The translations under genes and the position numbers were made by a program. Shown one piece after another: positions 1-5,275 of a DNA stretch of 5,953 bases (its first letter is position 1; every line of letters starts with the position of its first letter). The DNA is from Proteobacteria bacterium UBA7821. GTDB taxonomy: Bacteria > Pseudomonadota > Gammaproteobacteria > Comchoanobacterales > Comchoanobacteraceae. Location of the stretch: positions 1 through 5,953 of the forward strand of contig DLBP01000041.1 of NCBI GenBank assembly GCA_002480165.1. Reading direction: 5' to 3'. The notes beneath the pieces were generated by a model. That model worked only from the letters and a program-made list of their open reading frames with translations, made no database searches and had not been told where the DNA came from.

Positions 1-64
1 TGGCAGAGTGGTCATGCAGCGGCCTGCAAAGCCGTTTACGCTGGTTCGATTCCGGTCCTAGCCT
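1..64 (+). tRNA. tRNA-Cys (anticodon GCA), 5' end cut by window edge
   Basis: The anticodon loop CTGCAAA with anticodon GCA (26-28) sits between stem arms 19-23 and 31-35. The T-arm ends in TTCGATT with flanking GCTGG/CCGGT. The 3' acceptor strand CCTAGCC (57-63) needs GGCTAGG just upstream of base 1, so seven bases are missing. The unpaired base after the acceptor is T (64), the U73 expected as the cysteine identity element. No CCA follows (TTG), so the 3' end must be added by the CCA-adding enzyme. An adjacent tRNA-Leu(UAA) follows after 8 bases, as in the Gly-Cys-Leu cluster of enterobacteria; a tRNA-Gly just upstream is an inference. Confidence 0.95.
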
Positions 65-72
65 TTGAAAAT

Positions 73-159
73 GCCCAGGTGGCGAAATTGGTAGACGCAA
101 GGGACTTAAAATCCCTCGGAATTTGTAGTTCCGTGCCGGTTCGACCCCGGCCCTGGGTA
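73..159 (+). tRNA. tRNA-Leu (anticodon TAA)
   Basis: This is a complete class II tRNA of 87 bases. The acceptor stem pairs 73-79 (GCCCAGG) with 152-158 (CCTGGGT), including a G1:U72 wobble. The anticodon stem pairs 100-104 with 112-116 around loop CTTAAAA, giving anticodon TAA at 107-109. The long variable arm pairs 117-121 (CGGAA) with 129-133 (TTCCG). The T-arm pairs GCCGG with CCGGC around TTCGACC. The discriminator is A159, as expected for leucine. The bases that follow are ACA, so CCA is not encoded. The tRNA reads UUA and UUG codons. It lies 8 bases after tRNA-Cys and 17 bases before the start codon of the permease gene, so all may share a transcript. Confidence 0.97.
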
Positions 160-176
160 ACATTTAGAGTGCAGTT

Positions 177-1409
177 TTGTATTTATTTTTTTTGGCACAT
201 CGATTACTTCGAGCCAAACAAAGACATCAATTAGCTTCCACAGCCTCTTGGGTCTCTGCTGTTGGTCTGACACTGGGGTTAATGGTGTTGATCACAGTCA
301 GTTCGATCATGAATGGGCTCGATCAAAATATAAAACAAGAATTACTCAACCATGTTGAGCAGATCGTCTTACTACAAGACATCCAGTTCATTGACAATGA
401 TTTAAATAAGATCGCCAATAATTCAGATATCACTGCGACCGCTCCATTTGCCCGAGGACAAGCGCTTGTGTCGGCAAAAGGACAATACCAGCCTGTCGAT
501 TTATATGGCATCGACCCTAAGCTTGAGCGTGTAGCCAACCCAAGTTTGTTTGATTCTGTCATCGTCGGACAGCTGGGACAGCTCGAATCAGGTCAGTTTA
601 ATGTGGTCTTAGGTGAGGTATTGGCACGGAGGCTCAATGTTCGACTCGGTGATAAAATAACAATCGTACTGCCCAGCCTAACCAACTCGATTATCGGTGT
701 TGAACCGATGATTAAACGACTGAAGGTATCCGGTGTTTTTACTTACGATCAAGCATTTTCGCAAGAGCAGAATCGGTTGTATATTCACTATCAGGATGCT
801 CAGAAACTATTGGCAAAAGAACACATAATCACCGGCTACCGGTTGGTTCCGACTGTGTCCGAGTATCAAGCCAGTATCCTGTCACGGCTTGCTGATGATT
901 TTCCCAATGCGACAGTAACCCACTGGTCTGAGCGCTACAGTCAATTCTTCAACGTGTTACAGATACAAAAAAATGTGTTCATGATTGTTGTCTTCTTATT
1001 GGTCGTGATGGCAGTTTTCTATAGTACTTCTTCGTTAGTTGTCATGGTATCAGAGAAAAAAACTGAGATAGCGCTACTGCGTTCTCTTGGCATGCCTTCA
1101 TCTCATGTGGTGACCCTCTTTTTGATTCAGGGATTTATCTTATCGTTGATCGGCGTTGTCCTTGGGACGCTGTCAGGCCTGTTGTTATCAACCTACATCA
1201 CGCCAGTGAGTGGATGGCTTGAGCAGGTCTTGGGGGTTGAATTTATCAATAAGTCTGCCTTCATGATTGATCAAATTCCAAGCCAAATTGTCTGGCAGGA
1301 TGTGGTTGGGATCATATCGGCAACCATGTGTTTGATTTTGACTTCGACGCTATATCCAGCATGGTGTGCGTCAAAAGTTGATCCCGCGGGGTTATTAGCA
1401 CATGATTGA
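177..1409 (+). CDS. lolC: Lipoprotein-releasing system permease, LolC/LolE (LolF) family
   Basis: This is the inner-membrane permease of the Lol system, which extracts mature lipoproteins from the inner membrane and hands them to periplasmic LolA. The 410 residues match the family length (about 400-415). The architecture is a short cytoplasmic tail, TM1 at about 24-46 ending in the family-typical MNG (45-47), a large periplasmic MacB-like domain (about 50-262), then three C-terminal helices of the FtsX type (about 264-290, 310-340, 373-397). The end STLYPAW..SKVDPAGLL matches the LolC/E C-terminus. A Pro-containing segment between two strands (about 166-182) aligns with the LolC hook that binds LolA. 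The start is TTG: an in-frame TAG at 165-167 rules out anything further upstream, and the resulting MY-LFFLAHR N-terminus fits the family. A weak AGAG (166-169) precedes it. It overlaps lolD by 8 bases, implying coupled translation. Whether it is LolC, LolE or the single-permease form LolF cannot be settled here; no second permease is visible. Confidence 0.93.
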   Translation: MYLFFLAHRLLRAKQRHQLASTASWVSAVGLTLGLMVLITVSSIMNGLDQNIKQELLNHVEQIVLLQDIQFIDNDLNKIANNSDITATAPFARGQALVSAKGQYQPVDLYGIDPKLERVANPSLFDSVIVGQLGQLESGQFNVVLGEVLARRLNVRLGDKITIVLPSLTNSIIGVEPMIKRLKVSGVFTYDQAFSQEQNRLYIHYQDAQKLLAKEHIITGYRLVPTVSEYQASILSRLADDFPNATVTHWSERYSQFFNVLQIQKNVFMIVVFLLVVMAVFYSTSSLVVMVSEKKTEIALLRSLGMPSSHVVTLFLIQGFILSLIGVVLGTLSGLLLSTYITPVSGWLEQVLGVEFINKSAFMIDQIPSQIVWQDVVGIISATMCLILTSTLYPAWCASKVDPAGLLAHD

Positions 1410-2070
1410 GTCAGAAAGCCTGCTACTTCAAGCTAAGTCAATTAGCCATAACTATGAAGATGGTGTCGACCAAGTGTCGGTACTAAGAGCGATTAGTCTA
1501 TCATTACATCAGTCTGAAACGTTAGCAATAACAGGTGTGTCAGGGTCAGGTAAGACGACTCTACTGAATATATTAGCTGGTTACCTAAAACCATCCTTTG
1601 GTGAGGTCTACTACAAAGGGCAATTATTATCAGACATGACAGCCAAACAGGTCTCAGAGTACCGAAACCGCGCTATTGGCTTTATTTATCAGCGTCACTA
1701 TATGGTGCGTGAACTAACGGTTATTGAGAACGTCGCTCTGCCACTGATGATACAGGGCGGTTATACGCTCGTTGATGCATATTGTAAAGCAGCTGAAGTG
1801 CTGTCTGCGGTAGATTTATTAGAGCATATACATTTTTATGCCAATCAGATATCAGGTGGGCAGCGTCAACGTGTTTCGGTCGCACGTGCATTGGTCACTG
1901 ATCCAGATATTGTTCTAGCTGATGAGCCAACTGGGTCATTGGATCCAAAAAATAGCGAACAGCTGATGAGATTGTTATTAAATGCGACACAAACGAGAGG
2001 GACTACTCTCATTATTGTGACACATGACCGCGATGTCGCAGCCCAATGCGAGCGCTTTCTGGAGCTTTGA
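1402..2070 (+). CDS. lolD: Lipoprotein-releasing system ATP-binding protein LolD
   Basis: This is the cytoplasmic ATPase that drives lipoprotein release by the LolC/E permease. All NBD motifs are present in the 222 residues: Walker A GVSGSGKT (45-52), Q-loop in IGFIYQ (Q97), signature ISGGQRQR (150-157), Walker B DIVLADEP (169-176; catalytic E175), D-loop GSLD (178-181) and switch His208 in VTHD. The segment after the Q-loop (RHYMVRELT, ENVALPLMI) closely follows the LolD consensus rather than MacB or FtsE. The start ATG lies inside the end of the permease gene, giving an 8-base overlap and implying translational coupling. The C-terminus is slightly short (E. coli LolD has 233 residues) because the stop TGA falls directly against the stop of the convergent gene, leaving no space for a terminator. 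In E. coli lolE would follow; here it does not. Confidence 0.96.
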   Translation: MIESESLLLQAKSISHNYEDGVDQVSVLRAISLSLHQSETLAITGVSGSGKTTLLNILAGYLKPSFGEVYYKGQLLSDMTAKQVSEYRNRAIGFIYQRHYMVRELTVIENVALPLMIQGGYTLVDAYCKAAEVLSAVDLLEHIHFYANQISGGQRQRVSVARALVTDPDIVLADEPTGSLDPKNSEQLMRLLLNATQTRGTTLIIVTHDRDVAAQCERFLEL

Positions 2071-2073
2071 TCA
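2068..2073. other. Shared palindromic stop TGATCA of two convergent genes
   Basis: The six-base palindrome TGATCA reads TGA on the + strand (2068-2070, end of lolD) and TGA on the minus strand (2073-2071, end of the membrane ATPase gene). The two coding regions therefore abut with zero intergenic bases. Any terminator for either transcript must lie inside the other gene; I found no convincing hairpin plus T-run nearby. Confidence 0.9.
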
Positions 2074-3477
2074 AGAGGCTGATAGGCGGCGACAGCTTTG
2101 CCAGTATTGATTCTGCCTGTGTCGAGTGGCGATGATAGAATGGTAATCAAAAGCAAGTGTTGTGAAATGGTTTGATACAATGAACAAACGATCAGTAGGT
2201 CTCAGTTGATCTGACAGGTTGTTCAATATTTCCATCGCCTGCAAGAGGTTCTGTTGGTCTAGTCCAGTCTCGGGTTCGTCAATAGTGATTAGCAAAACTT
2301 GGTTCTGATTCTTCTCGATACTCATTCTGATGTCATTTTGTAGCTTGTATAATTGAGACAGGGTATGTTGACCGTCACTCATATGAAATTGTTGGTTGCT
2401 TTTAAAGTTTGGTTGGAGAACAGTGATTGCTTTCCCAGCTGGTTGTTGTTTGATTACATTCCACATGAGTATCTCAGCCAAAGTTGACTTGCCGGCTGCA
2501 TTTTGGCCATTTATTAGGTTTACCTTACTGAGTTGGTCGGTCTCTATTCTGTAGGGTGTGACGCCTTTACGTTTGAGTAAACGCTCAATGCGTTCTTGTG
2601 GGGTGTGGCTCGTGATGTCAATCGTTTTACCTAGCAGTGTCAAATTGGTTGATATGTTCCTGGAGTGTTCTGCGATGGTGTGAGTAGACTTGGCTAACTC
2701 CATGATGTATATCGCGCTTCTAATGGGTATGATGGGGGAAATGGTTGGTGATAAGACAATGACATAAAACATCACCATATCGGTTATCATTGTCAGAAAT
2801 TCAGTTAGGAGTTGTCTAGATAAAATGACTTTGTTATTGGTCTGTGGCTCAGTGATGGTAGCCAGTTGATTCATTTGCTGATAAGTCGTTTTTTGTTTAC
2901 TTTGATTGTTAGATTTGATCTTCGATACCACTGAATCTGTGAGTAGGCCACTTGTCCAGCTATCGGCGTGAGATTTGACAATGAGTAGAAAAGCCGCTGC
3001 TGCAATACCACAATAACCAGTTGCGAGTAAGTAGGGCATAATTGTGTACAGGAATAGCGTGCTCTCAATATATCCGGTTACTGCGCATATAGAAGAGTTA
3101 ATTAGACCGGATAGATAGTCAAGCTGGTTCGCCTCATTGTTCTCTGTGCTGATGTGACTGGCTACTTGGATACTGACACGATGTGCGTAATCGGTTCTAA
3201 TGTACTCGATCATCTTTTTTATTCTGGGCTTGATGTAGGTAATCAGTATGGGCAGTAGACTAGCGGATAGACTGCGAGTGGATAGCAATTTTATGATCAT
3301 TTTCAATGCAATGACGTAAGCTGTGATTAGTAACAAGACGAAACTCGTGTATAGCTGCATGCCTCTACTGCCTCTGATTTCGTTAGCAATTAATGAGAAG
3401 TATCCAGCTGAGCGACGTCCTGAAGAGACTGAGGCGTTGGTCTGTGATCCGTTTTGATTATCTGATTTGTAAGTCAC
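2071..3477 (-). CDS. Unrecognised membrane protein with compact ABC-superfamily ATPase domain
   Basis: I do not recognise this as a named family. The 468 residues comprise a polar N-tail (1-39), hydrophobic membrane segments at about 42-65, 70-82, 130-150, 152-168 and 225-259, and a C-terminal P-loop ATPase. ATPase motifs: Walker A GQNAAGKST (324-332), a possible Q-loop Gln355 in VLQPNF, a signature-like MSDGQ (366-370), Walker B LLITIDEP with D400/E401, D-loop TGLD (404-407) and His437 in VSNHF. The catalytic set looks intact. K330 to D400 is only 70 residues, much less than a transporter NBD, so most of the helical subdomain is missing; the spacing and a PAGKAI segment (346-351) recall MutS domain V. 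The overall plan of helices then NBD recalls an ABC exporter half-molecule, about 100 residues short. GTG 3477 is preceded by in-frame TGA (3483-3481), so this is the most upstream start; ATG at 3360 (Met40), after AGAGG, is the alternative. It is convergent with lolD and divergent from nhaA, so probably monocistronic. Substrate and role are unknown. Confidence 0.85.
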   Translation of the reverse strand: MTYKSDNQNGSQTNASVSSGRRSAGYFSLIANEIRGSRGMQLYTSFVLLLITAYVIALKMIIKLLSTRSLSASLLPILITYIKPRIKKMIEYIRTDYAHRVSIQVASHISTENNEANQLDYLSGLINSSICAVTGYIESTLFLYTIMPYLLATGYCGIAAAAFLLIVKSHADSWTSGLLTDSVVSKIKSNNQSKQKTTYQQMNQLATITEPQTNNKVILSRQLLTEFLTMITDMVMFYVIVLSPTISPIIPIRSAIYIMELAKSTHTIAEHSRNISTNLTLLGKTIDITSHTPQERIERLLKRKGVTPYRIETDQLSKVNLINGQNAAGKSTLAEILMWNVIKQQPAGKAITVLQPNFKSNQQFHMSDGQHTLSQLYKLQNDIRMSIEKNQNQVLLITIDEPETGLDQQNLLQAMEILNNLSDQLRPTDRLFIVSNHFTTLAFDYHSIIATRHRQNQYWQSCRRLSAS

Positions 3478-3501
3478 TATTCACTTGTTTAATAAATTAT
3501 C

Positions 3502-3530
3502 ATCTTATGGCATTGTTAAATAATTGTCAA
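3502..3530 (-). promoter_or_regulatory. Predicted sigma70-type promoter of the membrane ATPase gene
   Basis: On the minus strand a perfect -35 TTGACA (3530-3525) is followed after 17 bases by TAAGAT (3507-3502), a 4/6 match to the -10 consensus. Transcription would begin near 3495, leaving a leader of roughly 18 bases before GTG 3477. This is prediction by pattern only. Confidence 0.5.
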
Positions 3531-3534
3531 TTGT
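3522..3534. repeat. Short direct repeat AATTGT-C-AATTGT at the divergent promoter
   Basis: AATTGT occurs twice, one base apart (3522-3527 and 3529-3534). It overlaps the -35 element of the minus-strand promoter and lies just upstream of the nhaA promoter. It could be an operator half-site pair, or simply AT-rich spacer. Confidence 0.3.
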
Positions 3535-3536
3535 AT

Positions 3537-3566
3537 TTGTGTTGAAAATGTAAACTGGTCTATACT
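3537..3566 (+). promoter_or_regulatory. Predicted nhaA promoter
   Basis: The -10 candidate TATACT (3561-3566) matches 5/6 of the consensus. The best -35 at an acceptable distance is TTGTGT (3537-3542) with an 18-base spacer, only a 3/6 match. TTGAAA (3542-3547) is a better hexamer but only 13 bases away. Transcription would start near 3573. The weak -35 would fit an activator-dependent promoter; E. coli nhaA is activated by NhaR, but no such site is identified here. Confidence 0.4.
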
Positions 3567-3583
3567 GTGACAGTTAGTTTAAT

Positions 3584-3589
3584 AGGTGA
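3584..3589 (+). promoter_or_regulatory. nhaA Shine-Dalgarno AGGTGA, decides the start
   Basis: AGGTGA lies 8 bases before ATG 3598. The alternative in-frame GTG at 3586 is inside this Shine-Dalgarno sequence and has no purine-rich site of its own, so ATG 3598 is preferred. Confidence 0.7.
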
Positions 3590-3597
3590 ATCCGGCT

Positions 3598-4764
3598 ATG
3601 GTTGATCGCGAAGTAAAATCTGGTGTGCTACTACTGCTATTTACTATACTGGCACTCATTGTTAGCAACTCCTCGTTTGCAGACAGCTATTCAGACTTAC
3701 TGCATAGCCACATACAAATATTATTTAATGGTTATGGTTATAACAGCTCTTTTTTACACTTTGTTAACGAAGGCTTGATGGCTGTTTTCTTTTTTCATGT
3801 GGGCCTCGAAATTAAACATGCCTTTGTCGCTGGTGAGTTGCGTGGTAGGAAGGCAATTCTTTTTCCTGCTGTTGCTGCTTTAGGGGGCATGTGTGTCCCT
3901 GCGTTGATCTACAGTTTTGTTGTCTCTGACGTGCCAAATGGCCAATATGGTTGGGGAATCCCAGTTGCAACAGACATCGCTTTCTCTCTGGGTTTGTTCA
4001 TGCTTTTTTCATCCTCATTGCCGGTTGTATTGAGAGTGTTTTTGATTTCGTTAGCAACATTTGATGACATTGGTGCAATCGCCATTATTGCCGCATATTA
4101 CACCTCGGAGTTATCCATTTATTTGTTGCTTGCGACACTGTTATTGTCCACATTAATGCTCTATCTCAATGTTAGGCAGTACGCGCACATTGGCAGTTAC
4201 ATCGTGTTAGGATTCATTCACTGGTGTTTCATGCTAGAGTCGGGTGTTCATGCCACCTTGTCTGGTGTATTGGCCGCTTTATTAATACCCATGACGCATG
4301 ATACGCATACCCGACTAGAGGAGTTGACAGAATATCTTTATCCGATTATTTATTATGGTATTTTGCCCATATTTGCTTTCTTAAACGCTGGAATACCTTT
4401 GTTTGGCTATCCTATGGCAGAAATATTATCGACTAAGATTGCTGTGGGGATTTGGTTGGGCTTGCTGGTTGGTAAGCCGCTGGGTATATTGGTCTTTGTT
4501 TATGTGTCTGAAAAGCTGCACTGGGTGAGTTTGCCGAAAGGCGTGAATTATACCCACATCTTAGGTATTGGTTGTTTGTGTGGTATAGGTTTTACGATGA
4601 GTTTATTTATAGCGGCACTTGCATTTAATGATGCAGATATGAGTTATCAGATGGCTAGTCGAAGTGGTATATTATTAGGGTCATTCTTGTCTGCTATTGC
4701 TGGCAGTATAGTTTTGTTCTATTCGAAGAAAAATCCATCCGTTGTGGTGCCGTCAGAACACTGA
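3598..4764 (+). CDS. nhaA: Na+/H+ antiporter NhaA
   Basis: This inner-membrane antiporter exports Na+ (or Li+) in exchange for protons, for sodium tolerance and alkaline pH homeostasis. From ATG 3598 it has 388 residues, the same length as E. coli NhaA, and is hydrophobic throughout, as expected for twelve helices. Key residues are present with a constant small offset from E. coli: Asp126 in PVATDIAF (E. coli D133), the ion-binding pair Asp156-Asp157 in TFDDIGA (D163/D164), His219 in ESGVHATLSG (H225) and Lys294 in VGKPLG (K300). VGLEIK near 69-73 and CGIGFTMSLFIA near the C-terminus are family signatures. An in-frame GTG 12 bases upstream is less likely because it lies within the AGGTGA ribosome-binding site. 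The gene is divergent from the membrane ATPase gene and followed by a 366-base stretch without conserved genes, so it is probably its own transcription unit. No damage is seen. Confidence 0.96.
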   Translation: MVDREVKSGVLLLLFTILALIVSNSSFADSYSDLLHSHIQILFNGYGYNSSFLHFVNEGLMAVFFFHVGLEIKHAFVAGELRGRKAILFPAVAALGGMCVPALIYSFVVSDVPNGQYGWGIPVATDIAFSLGLFMLFSSSLPVVLRVFLISLATFDDIGAIAIIAAYYTSELSIYLLLATLLLSTLMLYLNVRQYAHIGSYIVLGFIHWCFMLESGVHATLSGVLAALLIPMTHDTHTRLEELTEYLYPIIYYGILPIFAFLNAGIPLFGYPMAEILSTKIAVGIWLGLLVGKPLGILVFVYVSEKLHWVSLPKGVNYTHILGIGCLCGIGFTMSLFIAALAFNDADMSYQMASRSGILLGSFLSAIAGSIVLFYSKKNPSVVVPSEH

Positions 4765-5130
4765 GGTTGCTGGTGTTGACTGGGTTGATGCTGGGTATCT
4801 AACTTAGGCTTCTGAAAAAACTTGACATTTTCTAAATTTCTGGTAACATAAGACTAGTTTATAATTAATATAAGTGAATATGAACAAAGATCTTATCACG
4901 ACGGGTTTACTGTCAGCTGGGTTTCTATTGATACCGCTAACATTTCTCATAATGCAACTGTGCAATTTACCTTTGGTATTATTTATTTGTTTGATCGGAC
5001 TTGGAATCAGTTTACTATTTAGTGCGGTCATGAATAGCCAAGGTTTTAACTTGCCTGGGTGTATTGAAATAAAACAACAAGCAAAAAACTCTGGCGAATT
5101 AGATTTGATCGTAGGAGGATCTAGTAATCA
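4765..5130. other. 366-base stretch without a conserved gene between nhaA and gpsA
   Basis: The first part (4765-4795) is GT-rich with repeated GGTTG/CTGG words and no clear hairpin. A strong + strand promoter follows (4822-4849), then a candidate small membrane-protein frame. I found no rho-independent terminator for nhaA. On the gpsA side, the minus strand has a weak TAGAT/ATCTA stem (5100-5123) and a T6 run further on (plus A-run near 5084-5089), too far apart to call a terminator. Confidence 0.5.
4822..4849 (+). promoter_or_regulatory. Strong predicted sigma70 promoter with extended -10
   Basis: A perfect TTGACA (4822-4827) and a 16-base spacer lead to TAACAT (4844-4849), preceded by TGG (4841-4843), an extended -10. 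Transcription would start near 4856. A perfect TATAAT also occurs at 4860-4865, but its -35 region (TTTCTG at 17 bases) is poor. Both point rightward into the small frame at 4880 and then against gpsA. Confidence 0.55.
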
Positions 5131-5275
5131 TCAACCTTCAACAAGTCTAACATCGCCAGCTGGCTTGACTACGGAATTATCCGTCGGAAGGATGGAATCC
5201 ACAGGGGCAGTGCCTTCAACAATAGCTAATGTCTTATTTAATATGGGTAAATCAAGCCCGTTTTCTAGCCGTTGA
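4880..5275 (+). CDS. Possible small two-helix membrane protein overlapping gpsA antisense
   Basis: I do not recognise this protein. From ATG 4880 it would have 131 residues: a short MNKDLITT start, two hydrophobic segments at about 9-27 and 30-51 separated by a CNLP turn, then a polar tail. Support for a real gene is the strong promoter about 24 bases upstream of the start and the coherent hydrophobic hairpin. Against it, the last 48 codons (from 5131) lie antisense to the conserved gpsA C-terminus and are low-complexity in S, T and P. The ribosome-binding signal is only AAGTGA (4872-4877), close to the ATG; GTG 4874, two codons earlier, is an alternative start. The part before 5131 may be the functional portion, or the transcript may be a non-coding RNA. 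Confidence 0.4.
   Translation: MNKDLITTGLLSAGFLLIPLTFLIMQLCNLPLVLFICLIGLGISLLFSAVMNSQGFNLPGCIEIKQQAKNSGELDLIVGGSSNHQPSTSLTSPAGLTTELSVGRMESTGAVPSTIANVLFNMGKSSPFSSR

Noticed and set aside
323..562. 79-codon open frame on the minus strand inside the lolC-type gene
   Set aside because: It is antisense to conserved LolC periplasmic-domain coding sequence and shows no recognisable motif.
1866..2180. 104-codon minus-strand frame spanning the lolD end
   Set aside because: It overlaps the LolD signature and Walker B coding region and, in a different frame, the C-terminus of the membrane ATPase; it looks like a shadow.
2871..3068. 65-codon minus-strand frame inside the membrane ATPase gene
   Set aside because: Alternative frame of the same strand within a longer coherent gene that has intact ATPase motifs.
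3542..3547. TTGAAA as the -35 of nhaA
   Set aside because: Only 13 bases separate it from the TATACT -10, too short for a sigma70 promoter.
4765..4795. GT-rich tract with spaced GG and GGG runs, possible G-quadruplex
   Set aside because: Only two-G tiers with loops of 5-8 bases; too weak to claim a structure.
4804..5031. 75-codon minus-strand frame between nhaA and gpsA
   Set aside because: No ribosome-binding site or motif, and it opposes the strong + strand promoter; coding evidence is weaker than for the + strand frame.
5113..5118. Perfect AGGAGG Shine-Dalgarno-like sequence on the + strand
   Set aside because: No ATG, GTG or TTG follows at a usable distance; it encodes Gly-Gly in the small candidate frame.
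5084..5123. Possible gpsA terminator (TAGAT/ATCTA stem and minus-strand T6 run)
   Set aside because: The stem is only 5 base pairs with a large loop, and the T-run is about 10 bases away from it.
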